A stretch of 41,608 nucleotides of DNA, from positions 1 through 41,608 of the forward strand of contig JANQGE010000095.1 in assembly GCA_028277485.1 (NCBI GenBank), read 5' to 3'. Within the stretch, counting starts at the first letter, position 1. The number at the start of each line of letters is the position of its first letter. Under the pieces are notes generated by a model that saw only the letters and a list, made by a program, of their open reading frames with translations, searched no databases and was not told where the DNA came from. Shown here one piece after another: positions 16,716 to 25,829 of the stretch. The stretch comes from Chlorobium sp. (GTDB lineage: Bacteria; Bacteroidota; Chlorobiia; Chlorobiales; Chlorobiaceae). A program made the position numbers and the translations under genes.

Positions 16716-18266
16716 CTATATGAACACCGACAGCAGAATCCCCGCCGCCACAGCAGAACCGATGACACCCGCAACATTCGGACCCATCGCGTGCATCAGC
16801 AGGAAGTTATGCGGATCGGCCTCAAGTCCTACCCTGTTGGAGACGCGGGCGGCCATGGGCACTGCCGATACCCCGGCTGAACCGATCAGCGGATTGATCT
16901 TCTGCCTCAGAAACAGGTTCATGAATTTAGCCATAAGGACTCCCGATGCCGTACCGAAGGAAAACGCGACAAGGCCGAGCACAATAATGCCGAGCGTTTC
17001 AAGGTTCAGGAACTTATCGGCGGAGAGTTTGCTGCCGACACCGAGCCCGAGAAAGATCGTCACAATGTTGATCAGTGCATTCTGTGTCGTGTCACTTAAG
17101 CGATCCACAACACCGCACTCCTTCATAAGATTGCCGAACATGAGAAAACCGATAAGCGGCGCGGCGGAGGGCAGCAGCAAACCACAGAGAATAATAACAA
17201 TAATCGGAAACAGAATTTTCTCCCGCTTCGACACATAGCGAAGCTGCGTCATTTTAATCGCTCTTTCAGTTTTTCCGGTCAGGAGCTTCATAATCGGAGG
17301 CTGGATAATCGGTACCAGAGCCATGTAGGAGTATGCCGCAACAGCGATACTTCCCAGAAGCCTGGGGCTTAAACGAGAAGCAAGAAAAATCGAAGTCGGT
17401 CCGTCGGCACCCCCGATAATGCCAATGGAGGCTGCATCTTTCATGGAAAACTCGATCCCCGGGACATAGACTGTCAGCAGAAGTGCTCCAATCAGCGTTG
17501 AAAAAATGCCAAACTGGGCGGCAGCCCCAAGAAACGCTGTCTTGGGATTGGCAATCATAGGGCCGAAGTCGGTCATGGCTCCCACGCCCATAAAAATAAT
17601 CAGCGGAAACACACCGGTCTCGATCCCCACATCGTAAACATAATGAAGAACTCCTCCTTCATCGCTGATATAAGCCAGCGGGATATTGGAAAGCACCGCC
17701 CCCATACCGATGGGAATAAGCAGCAGCGGCTCGAACCTTTTGGCAATACCAAGATAAATCAGCAGCGCCCCCACGCTGATCATCAGCAGACGCCCAAGCC
17801 CTTCTGTCCAGTTAAGGCTGTTGTCGGTAAAAAAGGCATAGACACCTGTACTCTCGGCAAGGTTTCCGAAAACCTTTTTCATTGAAAGCCCCTCTGCTTT
17901 GCTTTCCGTTCCCTGGGCACTCACAAGCAGAGGTTTTTTCTCAATGTTCAGAAGCACCGTTCCTGCAGGAACATGGCTGTATTTCGAGTAAAGATCGGGA
18001 TGAATGTAGGTAATATGCCCGTTTACACCGGAAGACACCGATATCTTGCTGTGTTTCTCATCAGCGAACAATCCCAGAAAATCCCCGACACGCACCTCGT
18101 CGCCCACCCGTAACATGCGGCTGTCCCTGACCGGAACTTTTACAAGCTCAAGATTCTTCGGTGCCCGGAAAACTATAACGTTACCTTCCTCACTGAAAAA
18201 CGCATCGGCATAAGCTGCTGTGCTCATGCACAGCATAGAGAGGAACACAAAAATAATTCTACGCAT
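16716..18266 (-). CDS. oadB: Na+-translocating decarboxylase beta subunit with N-terminal secreted domain
   Basis: A 516-residue membrane subunit of a biotin-dependent Na+-pumping decarboxylase (oxaloacetate, glutaconyl-CoA or methylmalonyl-CoA class). It decarboxylates carboxybiotin and exports Na+. The conserved part begins at about residue 150 and has many hydrophobic segments; family-typical blocks include SIGIIGGADGPTSIFLA, GFLMFGNLMKECGVV and GVSAVPMAARVSN. The first 22 residues (RRIIFVFLSMLCMSTAAYA) look like a signal peptide. Residues about 23-125 look like a lipoyl/biotinyl-type beta sandwich (RVGDEVRVGDFLGLF; GVNGHITYIHPDLYS) without the AMKM lysine. Usual beta subunits are about 380-430 residues. 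The gene follows oadA by 177 bp with a hairpin between. Confidence 0.88.
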   Translation of the reverse strand: MRRIIFVFLSMLCMSTAAYADAFFSEEGNVIVFRAPKNLELVKVPVRDSRMLRVGDEVRVGDFLGLFADEKHSKISVSSGVNGHITYIHPDLYSKYSHVPAGTVLLNIEKKPLLVSAQGTESKAEGLSMKKVFGNLAESTGVYAFFTDNSLNWTEGLGRLLMISVGALLIYLGIAKRFEPLLLIPIGMGAVLSNIPLAYISDEGGVLHYVYDVGIETGVFPLIIFMGVGAMTDFGPMIANPKTAFLGAAAQFGIFSTLIGALLLTVYVPGIEFSMKDAASIGIIGGADGPTSIFLASRLSPRLLGSIAVAAYSYMALVPIIQPPIMKLLTGKTERAIKMTQLRYVSKREKILFPIIVIILCGLLLPSAAPLIGFLMFGNLMKECGVVDRLSDTTQNALINIVTIFLGLGVGSKLSADKFLNLETLGIIVLGLVAFSFGTASGVLMAKFMNLFLRQKINPLIGSAGVSAVPMAARVSNRVGLEADPHNFLLMHAMGPNVAGVIGSAVAAGILLSVFI

Positions 18267-18321
18267 ATGTAGTTGCTGATATACTGTTAATCAAAATCCC
18301 TCCGCCTTTTCGCCGGAAGTT

Positions 18322-18358
18322 TTCCCCCAGACCCTATAGCGCTTAAGGGTGGGGGGAA
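18322..18358. other. Strong inverted repeat between oadA and oadB
   Basis: TTCCCCC-AG-ACCCT (18322-18335) pairs with AGGGT-G-GGGGGAA (18346-18358). The stem is 5 bp plus 7 bp around a small bulge, with a 10-base loop. On the transcribed minus strand no T-run follows. It could lower or shape the expression of oadB relative to oadA by partial termination or mRNA processing. Confidence 0.55.
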
Positions 18359-18443
18359 CGCTGCCGAGCCGGTATCAAAACACATCCCGGTCTTGTCGAT
18401 CGATACCCGGAACCCGATCTACGCACAGAAAACGTCTGCCCGA

Positions 18444-20276
18444 TCAGGCAATAAACATCAGCGTGTCACCCGTGGCAACCGTATCACCGGCCGCAACCTC
18501 AATGGAAATCACCTTACCGGACTTCGGTGCTTTGACCGGGGACTCCATCTTCATGGCCTCTATAATCAGAACATCATCGCCTTCGCTGACGGTATCACCG
18601 ACCTCAACCTCAACAGCAACCACGCTGCCCGGCATGGCGGCCTCGACCGGTGTACCTTCCCCGGCCGGTTCAGCCGGAGCGGCAGCGGACGGTGCTGCAG
18701 CCGGAGCCACGGCCTGCACGGCACCGGTTCCTTCTGCAACCGTAACACTGTAGGATTTTCCATCGACGGTAATGGTATAATTACCGGATGAAGAACGGGA
18801 TTTCGATACCGGCGGCTCGGTTTTTCCAGACGTTTTTGGCGCAAGTCTTGCGGCCGCTTCAGCATCGACATCTGCTTTATAACGAATACCCAGAGGGGCG
18901 TCGCCCTTGAGAAATGCTATTCCCTTGGCGCCGCAGGTTGCAGAGATAAATATGTTCTCGTCGGTCACAGGAAGAGTTTCTTTTTCGAGGATTTTTTTGT
19001 TGTACTCGATGCCAAGCTCAGGGTTTCTGTCATTGATGTCGTGCACATCCTCAGTCGTCGGTTCGAGGCCGAGCTGTTCCGAAGCAAGCTTGACAATTTC
19101 CGGGTCCGGCTCAGCAGGCGTGCGCCCGAAATAGCCAAGAACCATCTTGCCGTAACTTTCGGTAACTTTCTTCCACTTGCCCTGAACGGTATTGGCAAAC
19201 GCCTGCTGGAAATAGAACTGGGAAACAGGGGTAACCGAAGAGCCGAACCCCCCCCTGGCCACAACCTCACGCATGTTTCGGATGACTTCCGGGAAAAGAT
19301 GCAGGGAGTTGTTGTCACGCATCATCTGCGTGTTGGCCGTGAGTGCGCCTCCCGGCATCGGAGAGAATGGTATTAGCGGATTGACTTCCTTTGCTTCAGG
19401 AGGCATGTAGTATTTGCCCATATGATCGATAAACATCGCCTCGACTTCGATAATCTTCTCCTGATCGATATCCAGCGTGTAATCGGTTCCCCTGAGCCTG
19501 TGCCACATGGTCAGAATATCAACTTGCGCCGTACCGCCGCTGACAGGAGCCATGGAAAGATCGATAATGTCCGCACCGGCCTCGATAGCCGCAAAGTTAC
19601 AGGCAACACCCATTCCTGCCGTATCATGCGTATGGAACTGGATAACCGTGTCTTCCGGCAGCATTTTCCTCGCCCCCTTGATCGATTCATAAACCACAGT
19701 CGGGGTTGTTGTACCGGATGCATCCTTGAAGGCCACACTGCCAAAAGGAACCCCCGCGTCAATGATCTCCTTGAGCTTATCGAGATAGAACTGCGGCGTG
19801 TGACAGTATTTTTCCCTCAGACCCGGCGGAAGGCCCATCAGGGCAATAACAACCTGGTGGTTCAGACCTGCGTTGTGAATACACCGGCCCGAATAGGCAA
19901 TGTTGCTGACATCCATCAATGCATCGAAGTTGCGAATCGTTGTAATCCCGTGCTTCTTGAACATTTTGGCATGCAGGTCGATGATGTCTCTTGACTGTGA
20001 CACCAGCCCCACGACGTTTGCGCCCCTCGAAAGGGTCTGCAGGTTGATATCCGGCCCGACAACCTTCCGGGCCGCATCCATCATGTCAAACGCATCTTCC
20101 TGACAATAAAAATACAAGCTCTGGAAACGGGCGCCTCCTCCGATTTCAAAGTTATCCGTACCGGCATCAACAGCAGCTTCGAGCACAGGCAGAAAATCAT
20201 CGGTTTTTACCCTTGCCCCGTAACAGGACTGAAACCCGTCACGAAAGGACACATCCATAAACTTTATCTTTTTCAT
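18444..20276 (-). CDS. oadA: Biotin-dependent decarboxylase alpha subunit (carboxyltransferase plus BCCP)
   Basis: A 610-residue protein with an N-terminal carboxyltransferase TIM barrel. It opens with KFMDVSFRDGFQS (the metal-binding D is in the RDG block), carries the carboxybiotin lysine K184 in AFKDASGTT, and has a metal-site motif FHTHDTAGMG. The middle is the conserved carboxylase domain. A Pro/Ala-rich linker leads to a C-terminal biotin carrier with the biotinyl lysine in IEAMKMESP, 35-40 residues from the end. This is the architecture of oxaloacetate decarboxylase alpha and of pyruvate carboxylase subunit B. With gamma upstream and beta downstream, a Na+ pump is the better reading. 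The substrate is inferred to be oxaloacetate; FRDG and FKDASG differ somewhat from enterobacterial OadA. Confidence 0.9.
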   Translation of the reverse strand: MKKIKFMDVSFRDGFQSCYGARVKTDDFLPVLEAAVDAGTDNFEIGGGARFQSLYFYCQEDAFDMMDAARKVVGPDINLQTLSRGANVVGLVSQSRDIIDLHAKMFKKHGITTIRNFDALMDVSNIAYSGRCIHNAGLNHQVVIALMGLPPGLREKYCHTPQFYLDKLKEIIDAGVPFGSVAFKDASGTTTPTVVYESIKGARKMLPEDTVIQFHTHDTAGMGVACNFAAIEAGADIIDLSMAPVSGGTAQVDILTMWHRLRGTDYTLDIDQEKIIEVEAMFIDHMGKYYMPPEAKEVNPLIPFSPMPGGALTANTQMMRDNNSLHLFPEVIRNMREVVARGGFGSSVTPVSQFYFQQAFANTVQGKWKKVTESYGKMVLGYFGRTPAEPDPEIVKLASEQLGLEPTTEDVHDINDRNPELGIEYNKKILEKETLPVTDENIFISATCGAKGIAFLKGDAPLGIRYKADVDAEAAARLAPKTSGKTEPPVSKSRSSSGNYTITVDGKSYSVTVAEGTGAVQAVAPAAAPSAAAPAEPAGEGTPVEAAMPGSVVAVEVEVGDTVSEGDDVLIIEAMKMESPVKAPKSGKVISIEVAAGDTVATGDTLMFIA

Positions 20277-20344
20277 AAGCCTTTTTTATTGTCGAGTTAT
20301 TGGTTATTTCACAATTGTGCGGCTGCTTGCCGCTTGGCACAACA

Positions 20345-20617
20345 TTACCGGTTCCGGTGCGCATGAACCGCGGCCGATATTACCGCTGTAACGCTTCCGA
20401 TGTCTTCCCCTGCCGCGGCGGCTGCCGGGGCGCCTGTTTTTTTTGCATTCTTTTTCTTCCTCTTCGCTGCTTCGGCCTCGAGCAGTTGCTTCTCCTCAAG
20501 CAGTGCATGATCCCTGAGAAACCAGGAAAGCCCTGATATCAAAACATTCAACAGAAGCAGGAACAGAAAAACCACGACCATTCCGACAACCATGAGTATT
20601 AAACCATCGGTAATCAT
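20345..20617 (-). CDS. oadG: Na+-translocating decarboxylase gamma subunit
   Basis: A 90-residue protein with one N-terminal membrane helix (LILMVVGMVVVFLFLLLLNVL), a charged amphipathic stretch (LLEEKQLLEAEAAKRKKKNAKK) and an Ala/Pro-rich tail. This is the form of OadG, which holds alpha to the membrane beta subunit. The frame is open to a TTG at 20653, but the ATG at 20617 gives the normal N terminus (MITDGLILMVVGM). It is first in the gamma-alpha-beta operon, 68 bp before oadA. The C-terminal His-rich Zn site of the Klebsiella protein is reduced here to HAHRNR. Confidence 0.85.
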   Translation of the reverse strand: MITDGLILMVVGMVVVFLFLLLLNVLISGLSWFLRDHALLEEKQLLEAEAAKRKKKNAKKTGAPAAAAAGEDIGSVTAVISAAVHAHRNR

Positions 20618-20727
20618 AGAAAGTGATGTTGAAGTTCTCAGAAAATTTCGCAATCAAACCTTGATTGTAACCTGCGTTGAGCGATTGCTCCAGCATTGTG
20701 AACAGTAGTCATCTCCTCTTTTGCCTG

Positions 20728-20801
20728 CTCACTGAAGACTGCCAACTGATTTTTCCCTGCCAACCGCATACTGATTCCGGCTCGTCACCGTTACTGCTCA
20801 A
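20728..20801. repeat. Degenerate short direct repeats, block B
   Basis: Words CACTGAAGACTGCCAACTGAT, CCTGCCAACCGCATACTGAT and CTCGTCACCGTTACTGCTC repeat the vocabulary of 2467-2540. It lies in the 207-bp gap between the UspA gene and oadG. No coding content is seen. Confidence 0.5.
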
Positions 20802-20824
20802 CCGTATAATTTGAAACGCTTATC

Positions 20825-21292
20825 TTAGATATAGTCCTTTACCGCCTTGTCAGCCGCATCTTGCTTGACCAGCAAAACCGGAATATCGACAGCGTGAAAC
20901 ACAGCTTCGGCAACGCTACCCATCAGAATGCGTCTCAAGCCGGTTCTGCCATGGGAACCCATGATCAGCAGGTCTGTCCCCCAAGTATTGCTTTGTTCGA
21001 TGATCGTATTATATGGGTTCCCCCTAAGGATCAGAATGTCAGCCGAAAGCCCTCTTTTCTTCTCTTCCATCAGCAGCCGCCGGAACTCTTCGGAGACCAC
21101 ATCCGCTTTCCCGACTTTTTTGGAGACACCGTAACTGTATGCTGTTTTCTCAGCGATATTTTCCGGCTGCATGACATGGAGAAAACGAACATGAGCGTTG
21201 ACTCTTCTGGCAAGCTCAATGGCATAACGGACGGCTTTATCTGAAGTTCTGGAGTAGTCGGTGGGACACAGAATTTTGGACAACTGTATCAT
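20825..21292 (-). CDS. Universal stress protein, UspA family
   Basis: A 155-residue single-domain UspA. The N-terminal strand and ATP-binding Asp are ILCPTDYSRTSDKAVRYA. The C-terminal nucleotide loop G-2x-G-9x-G-S is seen as GSHGRTGLRRILMGSVAEAV, so it is of the ATP-binding type. Such proteins act as dimers in the cytosol in stress and energy-limitation responses. It is read in the same direction as the decarboxylase operon but 207 bp upstream of it, with a block of short repeats between, so it is probably a separate unit. Confidence 0.9.
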   Translation of the reverse strand: MIQLSKILCPTDYSRTSDKAVRYAIELARRVNAHVRFLHVMQPENIAEKTAYSYGVSKKVGKADVVSEEFRRLLMEEKKRGLSADILILRGNPYNTIIEQSNTWGTDLLIMGSHGRTGLRRILMGSVAEAVFHAVDIPVLLVKQDAADKAVKDYI

Positions 21293-21475
21293 GCAGCGTA
21301 CATCTTTGTGTGGTTCAAGGGAACCTTTAACAACCGATTTTTTCTCTTGCGCTTATTTTCCAGGCCACCCTTAGAACGCAAATTGTTATTTTAATAAGCC
21401 CTCAATTTACAATTATTTTTCTGATTAAACCAGATTGCCTCTGCTCCGTGGTGAAAAAGGGCATCCCGACAACCC

Positions 21476-23035
21476 ATGATCAACCTTGTTACAGCCTTGC
21501 AGAACCCCTCGGCCTATCCTCATCCGGTACAGGAGATCGATATTGTTGAAACCCATATCTCTCTGGTTTTTTTAACCGGACAGTACGCTTACAAGGTCAA
21601 AAAAGCGGTCAACCTCGGCTTCCTTGATTTTTCCACCCCCGAAAGCCGTGAGCATTTCTGCCGGGAAGAACTGCGTCTCAACAGGAGGTTGTGCCGCGAC
21701 ATTTACCTTGACGTTGTTCCTGTTACTGAAAAATCAGGCAAGATAATGATCGGGGGAAATGGCAAGGTTGTTGACCACGCGGTTAAAATGGTGCAGTTTG
21801 ACCGGAGTATGGAACTGGACATCCTCCTTTCCCGGAACAGGCTCACCGGTGAGCAGATAGACCAGATCAGCCGGATCGTAGCGGATTTCCATGCTTCCCT
21901 TCCTTCTGCCGGCCCGGATACATCTTACGGCTGCCCTGAAATCCTCATCAAGCCGATAAGAGACAACTTCACTGAAGCCGAACGCCTGAACAGAGACCGG
22001 CACGAGACCGTGCTGCTCGAAAAGCTGAAGCAGTGGACGGAAACCGAATACAGACGCCTTATCCCGCTTTTCTCCTCCCGGAAAGCTTCCGGGCATATCA
22101 AACCGTGCCACGGGGATATGCATACCGGCAATATGGTGCTCTGGAAAAAGAGAGTAATGATTTTCGACTGTATTGAGTTTAACCCGTTCCTGAGCACTAT
22201 CGATGTTATCAGTGAAATCGCGTTTCTGGCAATGGACCTGGAACACGGCGGGCACCGCGGGCTTGCATGGCGGTTCCTCAACGATTACCTTTCCCTTACG
22301 GGAGACTACGATGGCCTGCCCCTTCTTAGATTTTACAAGATCTACAGGGCGATGGTACGCGCTAAAGTCACCGCCATACGCCATCTTCAGGAGAAAAATC
22401 AGCGGGAGAAAGAAAAAACGCTTACAGAACACCGTTCATACATTTCAACCGCTCTTGCCTATACTTCCCCTCCGCCTTTCGGCCTGATCCTCACCAGCGG
22501 CGCTTCCGGAAGCGGCAAAACCACCGTAGCACGGCAGCTTGCTCTCCGCCTCCCTGCAGTTCATATCCGCTCGGACATAGAAAGAAAAAGGCTCTTCGGA
22601 CTCAAACCCCTCGAAAAAAGCCGTCCGGAACAAAACAGGCTAATGTACTCCGACAAGAGTTCAGAGCTAACCTATGCGAAGCTCCACGGGATAGCTTCGC
22701 TCTGCCTTGGAAACGGCTACCCGGTTATTGTCGATGCGACATTTCTGCGACAGGAAGAGAGAAAACGCTTTATCGCCCTTGGAAAAAACCAACGCTGCCC
22801 TGTAGTTATCTTCTGCTGTGAAGCTCCGGAAAAACTGCTTGAGGAACGGGTTAAAAAACGGCGGATACAGAGTCGCGATGCATCCGAAGCCGATCATTCA
22901 ATACTCCTGCAGCAAATAAAAAGTCGTGTGCCTCTTTCTGCCGAAGAAAAGAAAATCACGGTTACCGTCGATTCCTCGCTGCCTTCATCGATTGAGGCCG
23001 GTATCAAAGAGACAATAGCGCAGATAACCGGATAA
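21476..23035 (+). CDS. Aminoglycoside-phosphotransferase-like kinase fused to a P-loop kinase
   Basis: A 519-residue two-domain protein. Residues 1 to about 330 resemble an aminoglycoside phosphotransferase (protein-kinase-like) fold: a lysine region KVKKAVNLGFLDFST, the catalytic loop HGDMHTGNMVLW and the metal-binding IFDCIEFN. Residues from about 335 form a P-loop kinase of the zeta-toxin/gluconate-kinase type, with Walker A SGASGSGKTT followed by a downstream SDIERKRLFGL motif. This fused architecture is widespread in bacteria as a bifunctional phosphotransferase of unknown substrate; a resistance role is not implied. No signal peptide is present. The ATG at 21476 begins a conserved segment. 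It is a single-gene unit facing the convergent VIT1-family gene. Confidence 0.85.
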   Translation: MINLVTALQNPSAYPHPVQEIDIVETHISLVFLTGQYAYKVKKAVNLGFLDFSTPESREHFCREELRLNRRLCRDIYLDVVPVTEKSGKIMIGGNGKVVDHAVKMVQFDRSMELDILLSRNRLTGEQIDQISRIVADFHASLPSAGPDTSYGCPEILIKPIRDNFTEAERLNRDRHETVLLEKLKQWTETEYRRLIPLFSSRKASGHIKPCHGDMHTGNMVLWKKRVMIFDCIEFNPFLSTIDVISEIAFLAMDLEHGGHRGLAWRFLNDYLSLTGDYDGLPLLRFYKIYRAMVRAKVTAIRHLQEKNQREKEKTLTEHRSYISTALAYTSPPPFGLILTSGASGSGKTTVARQLALRLPAVHIRSDIERKRLFGLKPLEKSRPEQNRLMYSDKSSELTYAKLHGIASLCLGNGYPVIVDATFLRQEERKRFIALGKNQRCPVVIFCCEAPEKLLEERVKKRRIQSRDASEADHSILLQQIKSRVPLSAEEKKITVTVDSSLPSSIEAGIKETIAQITG

Positions 23036-23043
23036 CCTGTTTG

Positions 23044-23919
23044 CTAAACCTCCAAGCCGAACACTGCCCGAACAGCCATACCGGCAAGAAAGCTCAACAA
23101 CGCCACACCCAAACTCAGGAGAGTCATCTCTACAAACCGGCGCTTAAACGGCACATCTTTTGCGACCGAGATATAAAAATTAAAAGCCCCGATAATGCAG
23201 ACTGCACCAAAGAAAGCCGCGCCAAGTGCAGCATAAAGAGAAGGAATCACAAGGAAGGGCGTAATCAGAACAACAACCGTCATGACATAAGCCGTACCGG
23301 TATAGGATGCGGCCTTGAACGGGTTTTTCATTTCCGGTTCGGCTTTCACGGAAAGATACTCCGAAGCCGCCATCGACAGTGCAGCCGCAAAACCGGTAAT
23401 GATGCCTGTCAGGGCGACAAAACGGGAGTCCTGGAGAGCAAAAGTCAAGCCGGCCAGTATCCCCATCAGCTCAACAAGAGCGTCATTCAGTCCGAGCACA
23501 ATCGACCCGGTGTACTTGAGGCGATCTTCGTCAAGCAGTGAAATAAGTACCTGCTCATGTTCCTCCTCATCACTGATGATGCCTCGCACTTCCTTGAACG
23601 AAGAGGGCAGTTGGCTATAGACAGCATTAGCGCTTTTTTCAGACTTTTCCATGAGCTTAATGCCGAATGTCAAGCCGAAAAGCATGCTGACCACGGTGAA
23701 GAACCAGATTTTCATCTTGTTCGGCTCGACATCCTGCCTGGTATAGACTTTCCAGATATTATAATGGCGAAGTTCATCGTCAGCTATCTGGGAAAGCACT
23801 CTCCGGTTTTTTACTCCGCTCACGCTTGCCGCAAGGCGCTTGTAAATGTAATGCTCCGTAAGCTCGTTTTTCTGGAGCGCCAGGATCCGGCCCGGCTTGA
23901 TATTACTTAAGTCTTTCAC
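23044..23919 (-). CDS. Ferritin-like domain plus VIT1/CCC1 membrane protein
   Basis: A 291-residue protein. The N-terminal cytosolic part (about 10-135) has rubrerythrin-like acidic signatures: NELTEHYIYKRLA, DDELRHYNIW and SDEEEHEQVLISLL. It is followed by the VIT1/CCC1 transporter domain, with GLNDALVELMGILAGL, a membrane segment, then MAASEYLSVKAE and further helices to the C terminus. An extra hydrophobic segment (IWFFTVVSMLFGLTFGI) interrupts the ferritin part. Members move Fe2+ or Mn2+ out of the cytosol, and the di-iron domain is thought to sense or oxidise the metal. The start is a GTG at 23919. It ends 8 bp from the convergent kinase gene. Confidence 0.85.
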   Translation of the reverse strand: MKDLSNIKPGRILALQKNELTEHYIYKRLAASVSGVKNRRVLSQIADDELRHYNIWKVYTRQDVEPNKMKIWFFTVVSMLFGLTFGIKLMEKSEKSANAVYSQLPSSFKEVRGIISDEEEHEQVLISLLDEDRLKYTGSIVLGLNDALVELMGILAGLTFALQDSRFVALTGIITGFAAALSMAASEYLSVKAEPEMKNPFKAASYTGTAYVMTVVVLITPFLVIPSLYAALGAAFFGAVCIIGAFNFYISVAKDVPFKRRFVEMTLLSLGVALLSFLAGMAVRAVFGLEV

Positions 23920-23942
23920 GTCCCTGTACTGTTTTTACCGGC

Positions 23943-25829
23943 TTAAGCTTTTGCCTGCGTGGTAGCCACCTCGATAATCTCATTCATTCTCGAGATAAAG
24001 TCCGCCGTACCTTCCAGACTGCCTTCAAGCAGCAGCGCTCCCTCATAGAGCTGATTCATGGTCGTGCGGATAAAGGGATCGTTCTCGTTGAGCATGCAAA
24101 GTCCTGCGAGGTTCTTAATAACAGGATGTGACGGGTTGATTTCCAGGATCTTTTTACCCGGTGCCTCCGATTGTTTCATCATTCTCAGCATCCTTTCAAT
24201 CTGAGCATCCATGGCATCTTTTCCGCCAACCAGCGTCACAGGTGAATTTACCAGGCGATGCGACTCGACCACATCCTCGACCCTGTCTCCAAGCGTCTCC
24301 CTGAAGATCCTGAGAACAGGCTCGATCATGTTTTTGCCGAGAGCCTCTTTCTTCCCTTCATCTCCAGCCGCAAAATCAATATCGGCTTTTTCGATAGACT
24401 TGAGAGGCTTCTTGTCGTACTCGTTAATGGATGGAATAACAAAGATATCCACAGGATCGACAAGAAGAAGCACCTCGATACCTTGTTTGCGGAAATACTC
24501 CAGATTGGGATTGGAAAGCATCTGTTTCCGGTTTTCGCCCGAAAGGTAATAAATCTCCTTTTGATCTTCGCACATTCGGGCAACATATTCCTTGAACGTC
24601 ACATACTCTCCGTCCTCGGTCCTGGTGCTCTCGAAACGCAGCAATTCGATCAGCTTTTCGCGGTTTGTAAAATCCGTATTGAGTCCGACTTTAATAACCT
24701 GACCGAAAGCCTTGTAAAACCGGCGGAACTTTTCCGGCTGTTCCTGGGCAAGGGCCTCGAACCAGGCTATAATCTTTGTGGTAAGAATCTGACGGATCTT
24801 CGCCATCACCGGGCTGTTCTGGACAACCTCGCGCGATACGTTCAGCGGAAGATCCTCGGTTTCAACAACACCTTTGACAAAACGCAGGTACTCGGGCAGG
24901 AGGTCCTTGCACTCGTGCTGGATCATCACCTTCCTGACATAGAGCTGGGGACCGTGATTTTCGAGAGCACCCTGCTGATACAGCATGTCCATGGGGGCTT
25001 CTTTCGGCAGAAAAAGCAGTGCCTTGAAGTTCACGACACCTTCAAGAGAGAGATGGAGATAATCCAGCGGTTCCTGATAATCGACAGAGATAAACTTGTA
25101 GAATTCGTTAACCTCTTCTTCCTTGAGATCACTTTTCTGCTGTTGCCAGAGCGCGGTGATGCTGTTAACCCGCTTGTTATCCAGATAGATCGGAAAATCA
25201 ACAAAATTGGAATATTTCCTGATGATGCTCTCCACACGGAACCCCTCGGCAAACTCCCCTGCATCCTCCTTGAGAATAAAGGCTATCTTCGTTCCGCGCT
25301 TTTTGCGGTCGATTTTCTCGATCGTATAGGTTCCCTCTCCCGATGAATACCATCGGCATCCCGGAGCACCCTCGGTCTTTGTTTCGATCGTCACTTCATC
25401 GGTCACCATAAACACAGAATAAAAACCGACACCAAACTGGCCGATAAGATTACCGTCAATCCCGGCTGTATCAGGTTGCTGCTCTTTCAAAGCCTGCAGG
25501 AAACCAAGGGTCCCTGACTTCGCAACCGTGCCGAGATTGGCAATAAGCTCGTCCTCGCTCATTCCCGTCCCGTTATCCTCGATCACAAAAGAACGCTTTT
25601 TTTCATCAAGAGTAATGACGATTTTCAGTTCCTCACCTTCCCCTTCGGCCCTGCTTTCCGTCAATTGACTGAAACGTACCCTGCTCAATGCATCGGACGC
25701 GTTCGATATCAATTCACGGAGAAAAATTTCAGGGTGTGTATACAGCGAGTGAACAATAAGGTTCAACAGCTGTTTCATCTCAGCCTTGTATTCAAACTCC
25801 TGTACTTTCTGCTGTTTGCTGTCGCTCAT
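23943..25829 (-). CDS. htpG: Molecular chaperone HtpG (Hsp90)
   Basis: A 628-residue cytosolic Hsp90, the normal bacterial length. The N-terminal GHKL ATPase contains LRELISNASDAL, the lid/ATP motifs IEDNGTGMS and IGQFGVGFYSVFMV, and the Gly-rich turn. The middle domain has the catalytic-arginine region (LPLNVSREVVQNS), and the C-terminal dimerisation domain follows. It helps late folding of client proteins under heat and redox stress. The ATG at 25829 gives the usual N terminus (KVQEFEYKAEMKQLL). The gene lies 23 bp after the start of the VIT1-family gene region on the same strand; no clear heat-shock promoter or CIRCE element was seen upstream. Confidence 0.97.
   Translation of the reverse strand: MSDSKQQKVQEFEYKAEMKQLLNLIVHSLYTHPEIFLRELISNASDALSRVRFSQLTESRAEGEGEELKIVITLDEKKRSFVIEDNGTGMSEDELIANLGTVAKSGTLGFLQALKEQQPDTAGIDGNLIGQFGVGFYSVFMVTDEVTIETKTEGAPGCRWYSSGEGTYTIEKIDRKKRGTKIAFILKEDAGEFAEGFRVESIIRKYSNFVDFPIYLDNKRVNSITALWQQQKSDLKEEEVNEFYKFISVDYQEPLDYLHLSLEGVVNFKALLFLPKEAPMDMLYQQGALENHGPQLYVRKVMIQHECKDLLPEYLRFVKGVVETEDLPLNVSREVVQNSPVMAKIRQILTTKIIAWFEALAQEQPEKFRRFYKAFGQVIKVGLNTDFTNREKLIELLRFESTRTEDGEYVTFKEYVARMCEDQKEIYYLSGENRKQMLSNPNLEYFRKQGIEVLLLVDPVDIFVIPSINEYDKKPLKSIEKADIDFAAGDEGKKEALGKNMIEPVLRIFRETLGDRVEDVVESHRLVNSPVTLVGGKDAMDAQIERMLRMMKQSEAPGKKILEINPSHPVIKNLAGLCMLNENDPFIRTTMNQLYEGALLLEGSLEGTADFISRMNEIIEVATTQAKA

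Noticed and set aside
21476..23035. Antibiotic (aminoglycoside) resistance gene
   Set aside because: Only the fold is shared; the fusion to a P-loop kinase is a common chromosomal protein of unknown substrate.
24258..25346. Long open frame (362 codons) on the plus strand opposite htpG
   Set aside because: It is a shadow of htpG with no family features and no ribosome site seen.
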